Part shown: one piece after another, positions 1 through 11,776 of the stretch | Layout of the letters: every line of letters starts with the position of its first letter | Numbering within the stretch: the first letter of the stretch is position 1 | Source of the DNA: Portulaca oleracea | Taxonomy: Eukaryota; Streptophyta; Magnoliopsida; Caryophyllales; Portulacaceae | NCBI GenBank assembly: GCA_029582165.1 | Contig: CM055868.1 | Coordinates: 12,072,001-12,136,000 of the forward strand | Direction: 5' to 3' | Length of the DNA: 64,000 nt | The notes under the pieces: model-generated | The model's database searches: none | The model's input: the letters and a program-made list of their open reading frames with translations, nothing else | What the model was told of the DNA's origin: nothing | Position numbers and translations under genes: made by a program

Positions 1-809
1 GGATTTTGGAGGATGTGCCTTTGCAAGTGGGAAAGTTTTTCATTCCATGTGATTTTGTAGTCATGGAGATGGCGGAGGATGCACAGATTCCCATCATTTT
101 GGGAAGACCGTTTCTGGCTAACGCGGGGGCCATGATCGATGTAAAAAATGGCAAGTTGTCATTACATGTTGGGGATGAAAAGGTGGAGTTCAATCTTGCC
201 AAGACTATGTCCACCCCTGCCCTCGAGGATACATGTTGTAGAGTGGATGTGTTGGATCAAGCTATTCATGATGAGTGGTTATCTCATGGGTTTGTGAGAG
301 ACCCCCTAGAGAGATGTTTGGTTGGTGATAGCTCTAAGGACCAATGTGAGGAGGTTGTAGCTTACACTGAGTGTCTAGATATGTCTTCCCCGTTCATGCC
401 AAAGCAGGGGAATGTGAATGCATGCAACATTGACATCAAGGAGACTGATGATACCAAGGAGAATGCATCCCATGTTCCAAAGGTAGAACTCAAACCTTTA
501 CCTTCCCATCTCAGGTACGAATTTCTTGATCTTAATGAGTCATTTCCTGTGATTGTTAATGCTAAACTACATGGTACCTACCTTAAAAACCTTCTTGATG
601 TGCTTCGCAAGCATAGGGGTGCCATTGGTTACAGCATCGATGATCTCAAGGGAATTAGTCCCTCCTTTTGTATGCATAAAATCGATCTTGACGAAAATTA
701 TAAACCCTCTAGACAACCTCAAAGGAGGTTGAACCCCAACCTTCAAGAGGTTGTCAAGAAGGAGATTGTGAAATTACTTGAGGCAGGGGTCATCTATCCT
801 ATTGCTAAT
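1..809 (+). pseudogene. pol 5' segment: protease C-terminus to start of RT
   Basis: The frame is open from the window edge and carries the retroelement protease tail motif (IILGRPFLANAGAMID, about residues 30-45 of the visible part). A long linker follows, then the N-terminal RT approach with KIDLDENYKPSRQPQRRLNP and VKKEIVKLLEAGVIYPI. The catalytic Asp of the protease is upstream of the window. The open frame runs on to 839, but the last ten codons come from the LTR of the nested element that starts at 810. Pol resumes at 7625. The product would act in particle maturation and reverse transcription of the outer element. Confidence 0.85.
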
Positions 810-2275
810 TGTTCGGTTGTAATTTTTGTGGTTTTATAAGTAAGGATTGTCGATCTCAGGGATGGGTGTTAGGCTTGATTAAGGTAAATCGGTTTGTGTA
901 AGGGGTTTTTCTCAATGCAGAAAGCGGTAAATTATGTAAATAAAGCAATAAACTAATCTAGACAAGATAATAATAAAGAAAACAATTAAAGGAAAGCAAT
1001 AAAGGAAGCACTTAAGGATGAAACCGATTAAAAGGCATGAATGATGACAATGAATGAACAACGAAATTGAGAACGAGAAATTATACCTTCGATGACTAAT
1101 CTTCAATAAACCTTCAATCTACACTTGAATTTCCCCCGAACAAACAAGAAATTGTGGTTTGGATTACCAAGAATCCCCCAAATTCTCACTAGTAAGTAGA
1201 ATTGGAGTTCCTTGACCCTCCTCCCCACTAAAAATGGAGTTGATTGTGGCTAACACTAGAAAGCTTGGAAAACAAGTCAACAATGGCATTTGAAAGGAGA
1301 GAGAGAGAGAGAAAGCTTGTGAAACACTTCAATGAAAACAAGAGAGAGCTTGAGAGAGATTGAGAAAGCTTGAGAAAGTTTGAATACAAATGCTAGAAAT
1401 CAAAGAAAGCTTGAAGAACAATGAAGAACAATTGAAAACTTGAAGAACAATTAAAGAGAGATTAAAGCAAATAAAGGAAAGCAATAAATCTAATTCTACT
1501 CCTAAACTACCTAGGCTAATTGATATATCTTGGATTAATACAAGTGGGTATTTATAGAAGAAGGAAAAATACAACCCAAAACCCTAGAAACAAATCGCAG
1601 CACGCGCGTTAGTTTTTCTGCAGACAGAGTGGCTCGGGCGAGCAAGCCTACTGTCCGGCTCTCCTACCTTGTGTCTTCATTGCCCCAGAAGCCTGGCTCG
1701 GGCGAGCCAGCAGATGGCTCGGACGAGCCAGCAAATGGCTCGGGCGAGCCACTGTTCTGGGCAGCTTTTCCCTGCCGACTTCAAATGCGCATAACTTCTT
1801 CATCCGAACTCTGTTTTAGGCCCGTAAGATATCGATGGAAAGCTCTCGGTGTGTACTTTAAGCTCCCAAAATTTCAGACCAATGGAAGTTGTAACGAAGG
1901 AGTTATGACCCAAAGAGTGAAGGCACACGTATTTCAAACCTTTGAGTTTGTACCGTTCCTCTGTTTTGCGCCAATCTTGATATGGAATTTCCGGCTTCGG
2001 TTTCGCCTCGGCTCTCGGCTCGGGTTGACTTGGTTTGACTCGGATCTCGGCTTGGGTTGACTTGGTTTGACTCAGATCTCGGCTCGGGTTGACTTGGTTT
2101 GACTCGGGAAATAGCTCGGGATTCCCTAAAAACCTTCAATTAAGCCCAAACTTCTTCTAATTCCTTATTTTCCTACAAAACACTAAATCATTATATCTAA
2201 AATATAAATAGGGGTTAAAACAAGCAAATATACCCTATAAAAGAGAAGAAATTTGGCTCGGAACGAGACCGAACA
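810..2275 (-). repeat. 3' LTR of nested element (1466 bp)
   Basis: The LTR has terminal TGTTCGG/CCGAACA. It contains a short GA tract (about 1294-1312), an array built on the near-palindrome GGCTCGGGCGAGCC (about 1695-1752), and three copies of a roughly 30-bp unit containing GGTTGACTTGGTTTGACTC (about 2005-2105). It is very similar to 6128-7624; the main differences are array copy numbers. On the - strand the sequence just before it reads TTGGAGTGG, a plausible polypurine tract. Confidence 0.88.
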
Positions 2276-4228
2276 CCACTCCAACACAAGGGTTTGCTCG
2301 CCTCGAGCAAACTAAAAACAAAGAAAAGGACTAAAAAGGAAAACTAAAAACCCTAACTCACTTTCGCAGGAATCACGGATGCATTTAGCGTATGCATCAA
2401 GCCCTTTAAACCCCCCGGCAGCCCGGGTGGACGAGGTAGGTCTCGTGAGGGTTTATAGCAAATCTACCCATAAAAGCCACGAGAAAAGAAAAAGGGGAAA
2501 GAAAAAGAAGCGAAAATCGAAAACCGAAACAAAACAAAAGCAAAGAAAATATTCTCGTCCCCAATCATGCACCTAGTTCCCCAACCCACCTCAACAATCA
2601 ATTGGAAAAAGCAAGTATAAACAAATTAAGACACGAAGGTTGGAAAACTGCCAATCTTTGAGATTTTGAACCAGAACACTTCCTGATGAGCAAAACACCT
2701 CGTGCATATGTGCAAGTGGGCTCTAGTCGGTCATTCCTATCCTAAACCAGACAATCAGAGTTGTTTTCATGCTCAAGCTCGGAATTATCTATCCTACTTC
2801 ACTCTTGGTTTTTCTTTCAACCTCTCTTTTCTTTATTTTTCTTACTACGCTCTTTTCTTTCTATTTCTTTCTTTTTCTGCTTTTTCTTGCTCTTTCTTAC
2901 CATTCTTTTGCTCAACTCTTTTTTTCTTTTTCTTGCTTCGCTCTTTTATTTCTTTTTCAAAACCTACGCTCTTTTATTTCCACTCAATCTGTTTTGTGTC
3001 TTTTAGAGCGTTTGTGTCGGGTTTTACGGGATTTAAGCACCGGCCTTCGCAAAGGGTTACCCTCCCTGCTGGGTTTCTCCATACGTGAGTCATTGCACTT
3101 AAGGGGCATAGGGTGCCGATCCACCCAAACCAACCCATGACGGTAGACCCGACAGTAATTATTTAATGCATTAATTAAGAGTTTAAGCAATTGAACAACT
3201 AAAACCGTCTAACTTAGGTAAGAAGACACAGTCAAAGCGTGTAAGATTTGAGGAATCCGCTTTCCCGTTCCATGTAGAGGTCTAATAGAGATAAGTCATG
3301 ACAAATATCCTTCCTAAGGCCTATCATTATTCATACCAACCGCTTCTAACTGATTGAATAAGCCGATTAGACAACTATCTACACAACTGTGAACGGAAAC
3401 ATCTTCAAAAAGAAAAAGAAACTTTTGGGTTTTTCACAACATTTCTCCCCTTTTTTCTTTCACACACAAAATTTTTTAGATTTTGGACACAAACTAAGAA
3501 AAACAAAAACAAAGACTCAAAAACTAGGTGATCTACCCATGACACATGGAAAATAACACCCCCACTCCAACACAAAACATCACAATGTCTCCATCATGAG
3601 AAGGGTGTCTCAAGCAAGGTAGAAAACCAAGAAGAACATATATACAAAACACTTATCACGTAAAAGCGGTGGCGACCCGAGCCCACACGGCTCCAACAAC
3701 AGAATATTCCCAACAATCACACTCAAGGGGTTCGCCACCCAAAAAGAAAATCAAGCATGCATCATGGATCATCGATATATACACATAAAGAGAGGGTGGA
3801 AAGAGGTTACCTCATAATCTTCAATAAAAGCACTCAATCCACGATCCAAAGAACATCACACATAGGTCAGAAATAAACAAGAAAAACATACTATGTATGA
3901 TGGTTCACATGCAAGATCAAAAAGGAAAACAAACTATACAAGACACTAAGGACTAATGAACTAAGAAACTAAACTAAAATATTTACAAAACGACTCTTTT
4001 TTTTCTTAGACTCGAAAACCGGAATGCAAACTACCCTCCCACTCCCACACAAAGAGGTTACCGTATACTCAAATGGAAACGGAAGGTAAGCAAGCACCCC
4101 AAATTAAAAGAAAAAGACACACACAAAAAGAAAATAAAAGAAGAAAAGAAAACCGACTCACTAATTGTACAAGAAAGGTGAGGAAGGATATTACCTAGAA
4201 GGCTTCTTATCAATAAGCTCATTCCTTC
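2276..4228. other. Non-coding interior of nested element
   Basis: There are no convincing coding frames; the short frames with long F/L/S runs come from a pyrimidine-rich stretch at 2810-2960. On the - strand, motifs close to GTGTTGGAGTGG recur beside the 3' LTR (2276-2290) and near 3555-3570, and a related GTGTGGGAGTGGGAGGG lies near 4030-4050. They resemble duplicated polypurine tracts. The rest looks like untranslated retroelement RNA. Confidence 0.6.
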
Positions 4229-5950
4229 TCACCTCACGATATCGGACACCAAGTCAGAACCATTCAACACCCGGAGTAACAAATCATGCATCCTCTCATG
4301 CATCTCAGAATGATGTCGGTAAGCGCACACTCGCAATGACACATAAACAAACATTAGTGCCCTTAAAAATTTATCAAATGCCCTAGAAAAATCATAGAAA
4401 TGATGAAATGCATGAATATACAAGACTTTCCCAGGCATAGTGAAAGAGGACATGACAAATGGATCCTCCCATTGACTCGTAAATGGAGATTGGGTATACA
4501 AATCAATGGAAGGAGGCAATACAACACATTTCTGAACATGCTCATGCGAAGATTTGGATATCAACAATGGGTCAAACTCAATATCCATACAATTTTCATC
4601 AAACACAGATTCCAAATCACAACTTTCATCCAAATAATCATCATAATCGTCAATAGGTGATAAGGAAAACAGAGGGTTAGACCACATCATAACACTCCCA
4701 AAATCACAAACAGGCACATCTTCATCTTCATCAATATCAGACTCACTAGAAGAACTATCAACATCAAAAGACAAAGGTGCATCATCCAAAGCAACATCAA
4801 AAGTGAAAGTGGAAGGTTCAGGGTCATAACTCATCGTGAATGACTCATAAAACATGACATCATCAAAAGCATCATCATCAACAACCAAGTTCAAACAATC
4901 ATGATCAATCCCCAAAGATTTATGCTCATCATCACAAGAATGCACTTCAATGGACTCACATACAAGGGTAGCTAATGCCTCACTAATGCAATGATCCTCA
5001 ATGAAAGTGAATAAATCAGTATCAAGCACACATTCAATCACAACAGATTCAATTTCACTCTCAACAAGATCATGCTCAATTATATCACAAGCATCATGGC
5101 ATTCGATAAACTCAACTTTTTCTTCACATAAAGGCATGGACAAGGGTGTGGACAATGGTTCATCATCTAACATGTTTTCAACTAATTCTGCATCATCACA
5201 CACAAAATCATCATGTTCCTCATGCTCACTAGGTGGGGCTAGAGCTAAGGAACCACTAAGTAGTCCAAGGCATGGTCGGTTATAATAGTCATCATCCTCA
5301 TCATACACAGCAGAATCAATATGCATTTCAGGACTCAAAGACGATGAATGACCTATTTCAACATTCGAATCAACCATTTGTGAAGAAGGAGTTACTACCC
5401 TTTGATTACTCTCATGGACAAATTCACGCATATACTCATTCATGTTCGCACATAATTTTTCTACGCCTTGAAGGAAACCACGTAGCTTGCAAACAAGAAA
5501 TTGAACTATGATACGGCGAATCACACAAGGAGCACACGGAAGGAGACTCAACATCGGCACTTTGGGAAAGATCATACGATTTTCCACATATCCCCATCAT
5601 AAGATTGATCATCAACATACACGGTATTCACATGATTGTTCGGTTCGGTCCCAAGGTGGTGCATAAGGAGGTTGGAAGCTAGGACTAACATTTTGTTGTT
5701 CAAACTCATAGGAATCCCTAGACAACCATTCAAGTAACTCCCATGCTTTTTCTTCACCTAAACAAGAAAACCCCTAATAATCTAAAAGGTTTCGGGTCTC
5801 ATAATTCACACCCTCACTAACAATTCCCAAAAGAGATAATGTATCATAAAAGATATCATATAATTCACATTGAACACGGTAGTCATGCAATCTAGCAAAA
5901 TACCTCCAAAATATTTCATGCTCAAATTGAGGGAATTGGGGACTATCCAT
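4229..5950 (-). pseudogene. Acidic retroelement protein, broken ORF
   Basis: Translation on the - strand starts at ATG 5950 (MDSPQFPQFEHEIFWRYFAR), stops at TAG 5776-5774 after 58 codons, continues in frame past the stop (GEEKAWELLEWLSRDSYEF), then shifts frame around 5600-5440. A CSLCDSPYHSSISC stretch sits in one frame, and a 452-codon frame (5587-4229) carries the long C-terminal part. That part is extremely rich in Asp, Glu and Ser and ends with ERMHDLLLRVLNGSDLVSD. I do not recognise an enzyme domain. Similar sequences occur in plant genomes beside this kind of LTR, so it is probably the element's own gag-like or accessory protein. Its function is unknown. Confidence 0.6.
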
Positions 5951-6108
5951 AACTCTCTTTTTTTTTCTATTTTTCTAATTTTCTATTTTTTTTTCTTTTC
6001 TCATTTTTTTCGAAATTCAATTTTTTTCGCTACATTTTTCTAACATAATCGAGAAAGCAATAAACTATGTACACGCAAACCAATAGCCTAATCTACCAAA
6101 TAACGTTA

Positions 6109-6126
6109 TCCCCGGCAACGGCGCCA
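6109..6126 (-). other. Primer binding site, tRNA-Asp
   Basis: On the - strand the sequence is TGGCGCCGTTGCCGGGGA, one base inside the LTR that ends at 6128. It is complementary to the 3' end of plant tRNA-Asp. This primer is known for Athila-group Ty3/gypsy elements, and it sets the element's orientation. Confidence 0.88.
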
Positions 6127-6127
6127 T

Positions 6128-6612
6128 TGTTCGGTTGTAATTTTTGTGGTTTTATAAGTAAGGATTGTCGATCTCAGGGATGGGTGTTAGGCTTGATTAA
6201 GGTAAATCGGTTTGTGTAAGGGGTTTTTCTCAATGCAGAAAGCAGTAAATTATGTAAATAAAGCAATAAACTAATCTAGACAAGATAATAATAAAGAAAG
6301 CAATTAAAGGAAAGCAATAAAGGAAGCACTTAAGGATGAAAGCGATTAAAAGGCATGAATGATGACAATGAATGAACAACGAAATTGAGAACGAGAAATT
6401 ATACCTTCGATGACTAATCTTCAATAAACCTTCAATCTACACTTGAATTTCCCCCGAACAAACAAGAAATTGTGGTTTGGATTACCAAGAATCCCCCAAA
6501 TTCTCACTAGTAAGTAGAATTGGAGTTCCTTGACCCTCCTCCCCACTAAAAATGGAGTTGATTGTGGCTAACACTAGAAAGCTTGGAAAACAAGTCAACA
6601 ATGGCATTTGAA

Positions 6613-6652
<40 letters not shown>

Positions 6653-7624
6653 TTGTGAAACACTTCAATGAAGACAAGAGAGAGTTTGAGAGAGATTGAG
6701 AAAGCTTGAGAAAGTTTGAATACAAATGCTAGAAATCAAAGATAGCTTGAAGAACAATGAAGAACAATTAAAGAGAGATTAAAGAAAATAAAGGAAAGCA
6801 ATAAATCTAATTCTACTCCTAAACTACCTAGGCTAATTGATATATCTTGGATTAATACAAGTGGGTATTTATAGAAGAAGGAAAAATACAACCCAAAACC
6901 CTAGAAACAAATCGCAGCACGCGAGTCAGTTTTTCTGCAGACAGAGTGGCTCGGGCGAGCCATTGGGGTGGCTCGGGCGAGCAAGCCTACTGTCCGGCTC
7001 TCCTAGCTTGTGTCTTCGTTGCCCCAGAAGCCTGGCTCGGGCGAGCCAGCAGATGGCTTGGGCGAGCCAGCAGATGGCTCGGGTGAGCTAGCAGATGGCT
7101 CGGGCGAGCCAGCAGATGGCTCGGGCGAGCCACTGTTCTGGGCAGCTTTTCCCTGTCGACTTCAAACGCGCATAACTTCTTCATCCGAACTCTGTTTTAG
7201 GCCCGTATGATATCGATGGAAAGCTCTCGGTGTGTACTTTAAGCTCCCAAAATTGCAGACCAATCGGAGTTGTAACGAAGGAGTTATGACCCAAAGAGTG
7301 AAGGCACACGTATTTCAAACCTTTGAGTTTGTACCGTTCCCCTGTTTTGCGCCAATCTTGATATGGAATTTCCGGCTTCGGTTTCGCCTCAGCTCTCAGC
7401 TCGGGTTGACTTGGTTTGACTCGGATCTCGGCTCGGGTTGACTTGGTTTGACTCGGGAAATAGCTCGGGATTCCCTAAAAACCTTCAATTAAGCCCAAAC
7501 TTCTTCTAACTCCTTATTTTCCTACAAAACACTAAATCATTATATCTAAAATATACATAGGGGTTAAAACAAGCAAATATACCCTATAAAAGAGAAGAAA
7601 TTCGACTCGAAATGAGACCGAACA
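6128..7624 (-). repeat. 5' LTR of nested element (1497 bp)
   Basis: This is the partner of 810-2275 with the same ends. It differs mainly by a longer GA tract (about 6618-6649), five instead of three copies of the 21-bp GGCTCGGGCGAGCC unit (7034-7131), and two instead of three copies of the GGTTGACTTGGTTTGACTC unit. As 5' LTR it should carry the element's promoter. I cannot place a TATA box with confidence. Confidence 0.88.
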
Positions 7625-10206
7625 CCAATAGCGATTGGGTGAGTCCATCCATGTAGTTCCCAAAAAGGGGGGTATGACTGTCGTCAAGAATGAGAAAGGT
7701 GAGCTTATCTCTACTAGAACCGTCACAGGGTGGCGTATGTGTATTGATTATAGGAGATTAAATCAAGCCACCCGGAAAGATCATTTCCCTCTCCCATTAA
7801 TTGACCAAATGTTGGAACGATTGGCGAGGCATTCTTACTTTTGTTATCTGGATGGCTATTCTGGGTTTTTCCAAATTCCCATACATCCGGATGACCAAGA
7901 AAAGACAACTTTTACTTGCCCCTACGGTACGTTCGTGTATTGTAGGATGCCTTTTGGTCTTTGCAATGCCCCCGCTACGTTCCAACGTTGCATGATGGCT
8001 ATATTTTCTGACTTTATTGAAAACATCATGGAGGTCTTTATGGACGACTTTTCAGTTTACGACAGCACGTTCGACTTGTGTTTGCAAAACCTTGAAAAAG
8101 TGCTACGTAGATGTGAAGAGGTCCATCTTGTACTGAATTGAGAGAAGTGTCATTTCATGGTACAAGAGGGCGTGGTCTTAGGTCATGTTGTGTCGAATAG
8201 GGGCATCGAAGTTGATCGCGCTAAGATAGAGGTCATTGAGAAGCTACCTCCCCTATCTCTGTTAAGGGGGTGAGGAGTTTCCTTGGTCATGCTGGCTTCT
8301 ACCGCCGCTTTATCAAGGATTTCTCCAAGATAGCTAAGCCTCTAACTTAGCTCTCCATCAAAGATGTCCCGTTTGTTTTTACTGACGAGTGTCATGAGGC
8401 TTTTTGCAGGATTAAAGAAGCCTTAGTCTCTGCACCTATCATTCAGCCACCTGATTGGGATCTCCCTTTCGATATCATGTGTGACGCTAGCGATCATGTT
8501 GTGGGTGCAGTGTTGGGGCAGAGAAGAGACAAGAAGCCTTTTGTTGTTTATTATGCAGGCAAGACACATGATGGGGCGCAACAAAACTACACCACCACAG
8601 AGAAGGAGTTATTAGAGGTGGTGTATGCCATTGAGAAGTTCCGTCCCTATCTCCTTTGCTCTAAGGTGATTGTGTTCACCGACCATGCTGCTTTGAAGTA
8701 TTTGCTTGAGAAGAAGGATGTCAAGCCTCGACTTATCAGATGGATTCTTCTCTTGCAAGAGTTTGATTTGGAGATACGGGACAAGGCAAGGGCACAGAAT
8801 GTGGTCGCGGACCACTTATCCAGACTCCTGGTTGAGAGCGATGCCTGCCCTATCAATGATGCATTTCGTGATGAACACCTTCTGGCGGCCACAACTTGCG
8901 AGCTTCCTTGGTTCGCAGACATTGTCAATTATTTGGTTGGAGGTGTCTTGCCACCCGACATGAATTATCACAAGAAGAAAAGGTTCCTCCATGACATCCG
9001 TTTCTACTCTTGGGATGATCCTTTTCTCTTTCGGGTTTGCAATGACGGCATTTTTTGGAGGTGTGTTTCCCAAGAAGAAGCCCCGAGCATCATTTCTCAT
9101 TGCCATGATCAACCAAGTGGAGGACATGGAAGTGCTTCCAAAACTGCTGCAAAGGTACTACAAGCTGGTTTTTATTGGCCTACTCTATTTAAAGATGTTC
9201 ATTCTTATGTTCGGGGTTGTGATAGATGTCAAAGGGGGGGGGGTAATATTTCCCGAAAGAATGAAATGCCCTTGAAATACATTTTGGAGGTTGAGATTTT
9301 CGATGTTTGGGGCATTAACTTTATAGGACCTTTCCCTTCTTCACGGGGGAATAAGTATATATTGGTGGCGGTAGATTATGTATCAAAATTGGTAGAAGTT
9401 GTTGCTAGCCCCACCAATGATGCTAGAGTTGTGTCTAGGTTGTTCAAGAAGGTAATCTTTCCTAGGTTCGGGGTGCCACGGGTTGTGATTAGTGATAATG
9501 GGACGCATTTTGCAGAGAAGAAATTTGAGGCCTTGTTAAAGAAGTATGGTGTGTCTCATAGAAGGGGTTTAGCTTATCATCCTCAAACTAGTGGCCAAGT
9601 AGAGATTTCTAATAGAGAGATCAAGCATATTCTTGAGAGAACGGTTGCTAGTTCAAGGAAAGATTGGGCGGACAAGTTCGATGATGCTCTTTGGGCATAT
9701 CGAACAGCTTTTAAAACCCCAATTGGCACTACCCCCTTTAGATTGGTGTATGGGAAGCCATGCCATTTCCCCGTTGAGCTTGAATACAAGACTTATTGGG
9801 CTGTGAGACGCCTCAATTTTGATTTGAAAACAGCGAGGGAGAAGAGGATGCTCCAACTTAATGAGTTAGATGAGATTAGAAGAGATGCATATGACAACTC
9901 TATGATCTATAAGGAGCGTACTAAGGCTTGGCATGATAAGCACATTAACCGGAGAGAGTTTCATGAGGGCAAATTAGTACTCCTTTTCAATTCGAGATTG
10001 AAGCTCTTTTCGGGGAAGCTACGCTCAAGATGGTCCGGTCCATACAAGGTTTTCAAGGTTTATCATTCCGGAGTTATTGAGATTGGTAAGGATGATGGTA
10101 GTGCAACCTTCAAGGTAATGGCTCGGGGCTCAAGCATTACATCCAACGTGAGCCTATTCAAGGGACGGTCTCTAGTACTTTTCCTCCTATTTCCGATCCT
10201 TAGGTG
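7625..10206 (+). pseudogene. pol 3' segment: RT, RNase H, integrase
   Basis: The RT core has GWRMCIDYRRLN, YLDGYSGFFQIPI and the active-site box FMDDFSVY. RNase H has [18 protein letters not shown] and VADHLSR. Integrase has an HHCC finger (SHCH to CDRCQ) and the DDE core ([26 protein letters not shown]). Damage: a 1-base loss near 7645-7650, TGA at 8139-8141, a frameshift near 8250, TAG at 8348-8350 and a frameshift near 10118. The codon for the first catalytic integrase Asp reads AAC (Asn, 9317-9319). From 8477 to 10207 the frame is open for 576 codons, so RNase H and integrase decayed less than RT. The enzymes would copy and integrate the outer element. It is inactive as it stands. Confidence 0.9.
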
Positions 10207-10240
10207 AGTTGGTCAAGCTTTGGACCTTAAACAAGCGCTT

Positions 10241-10258
10241 CTTGGGAGGCAACCCAAG
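10241..10258 (+). other. Conserved stem-loop just after pol
   Basis: CTTGGGAGGCAACCCAAG forms a perfect 6-bp stem with a 6-nt loop, 35 bases after the pol stop. A closely similar AAGCGCTTCTTGGGAGGCAACCCAAG-like segment follows pol in many plant Athila-type elements, which suggests an RNA function in the element. The role is unknown. Confidence 0.6.
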
Positions 10259-10259
10259 T

Positions 10260-11776
10260 TTACATGCTCTCTAGCTTACTTTCTTTCCCTTCTTTTCTTT
10301 TATTTTTATTTCTTTTGTTTTCTTTTATTGAAAAAAATAAGAAAAAAAATAATAAAACTTGAAAAAACTTGTGATGAAGAAAAATGGTGGAGAGTTTGTG
10401 TTCTTATGAAGTGTTAAATTGGGATGAATAGATTTTGGGAGCAAAAGATAAAAGGGAGTTGGGTGTATTTTTGTTGTGTCTTTTGTACAGATTTCATATT
10501 TTTCAGGTGGCACAGCTAGGTGTGCCAATTCGGCACACCCAAAACAGCAAGTCTGAAAATTTCAGGGTGATTGGCACACCCACCCGTGCCAATTCGGCAC
10601 ACCCAAAACAGCAGGTTTGCAAGTTGCGTGCACACCTACCCGTGCCAAATTGGCACGCCCGTGCCCCAAATTCAGTGCAGAACTCCCCATTTCACTTTTC
10701 TTTTCTCCTAATTTCTCCTAAAACCCTAACTCCCTCTCAACCCCGCAACCACCCATCCCCACCTCCTCTCGCGCCCAACGCCGCTCGAACTTCCGGCGCA
10801 CCCATCTCAGGCCACCGCTGCGAACGTCGACTCCGGCACACACGTCGCCGACCACCGTGACCCACATCCTCCCTCGCGCCGACTAGCAACGCCCAAGCCG
10901 GTTCGAGCCTCGCGTGCTAGCGCCTGTCGCGCCCAGACCCGGTTCGACCTCCGGTCGCACCTATTCGCCACTGCGACTCCACCACCTACCATTTGCACCA
11001 CCGGCAGCCACTTGCGCAACCGTCGAGCCGCCAGCACACCGGCTAGGTACTGTCGCCGCTGTTCGAGTGTGCTATGAGTCCCCCTCTTTTTGTTGCTTAA
11101 TGATTTTTCTGTTGCAACAAGTTGGTGTTTTGGTGTGTTGGTGAACGTATTTGAGTGCAGAATTCATGTTCAATTGCACAAGTTTTGATGATTGTTTTGA
11201 TGATTCATTGCAATATTGTGTTTATAGTGTATATTTGTGTTGCTTCATGTCTAACAAAACACCTAATGGTATAATATGCTCCCATTATTGCTTGTTCAAG
11301 CCTGAACTTTTGTGTACTTGAGTGGGGCGTTCTGATGTTGCTGTTGCTGCTTTGCTACATTCGTAAATTTTGAGGGTCCCAATTGTGTGTGCTTTGCTAC
11401 ATGGTGTTGAACTGTCACATGGTATTCTGTTGACCTTGATAATGAGTTCTGTATGAGTGCTCCTTGTAAATTATTGGTGGAGACTTGCGAATTGTTGTAT
11501 TAATTAGAGTGATAGCATGTTCTTGGAGTGATAGATATATTGCTGAAATTCTTGGTGCTATTCTCTTGCCGGCTTTCTCGATTGTTTTAGTAGGGTCATA
11601 GGTATACTTGTTCAACTGACGGTGATATTGTTTTGCTAAATTTGCTTTTGCTGTTGTAGTGATGTCCTACTAGGCTACTAATCATTTGGTGGTGGATTGT
11701 GTATTTTGCTTACCTTCTTGAGTGCTCAAGTGGTGCTTTGAGTGTGCTTGTTTCCCAGCTAACCCTCTACTCACAT
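10260..11776 (+). other. Spacer between pol and envelope-position ORF
   Basis: This is non-coding. It has an A/T-rich stretch to about 10440. From 10519 to about 10665 copies of GTGCCAATTCGGCACACCC-like sequence follow; one forms the hairpin GGTGTGCC/GGCACACC (10519-10539). Then comes a C-rich, leader-like stretch (10680-11060) and T-rich sequence. In Athila/Calypso elements the downstream ORF is thought to be expressed from a spliced or separate RNA. No splice sites are proposed here. Confidence 0.5.

Larger units (their letters stand above)
810..7624 (-). mobile_element. Non-autonomous LTR retrotransposon nested in RT gene
   Basis: Two long direct repeats (810-2275 and 6128-7624) bound this element. 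Both begin TGTTCGG and end CCGAACA. The flanks are CTAAT (805-809) and CCAAT (7625-7629), a 5-bp target duplication with one mismatch. Removing the element and one flank copy restores the reading phase of the surrounding pol. A tRNA-Asp primer site beside the right repeat fixes transcription on the - strand, so 6128-7624 is the 5' LTR. The 3.85 kb interior has no protease, RT or integrase; its only long coding trace is the acidic protein at 4229-5950. It would depend on enzymes of a partner, plausibly an Athila/Tat element given the primer tRNA. Confidence 0.88.

Noticed and set aside
1629..2060. 143-codon + frame in the LTR
   Set aside because: It arises from the GGCTCGGGCGAGCC repeat array and is not kept open in the sister LTR (7010-7210, 7232-7441).
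2702..3140. Overlapping Phe/Leu/Ser-rich + frames resembling membrane segments
   Set aside because: All three frames are open because of a pyrimidine tract, so the hydrophobicity is compositional.
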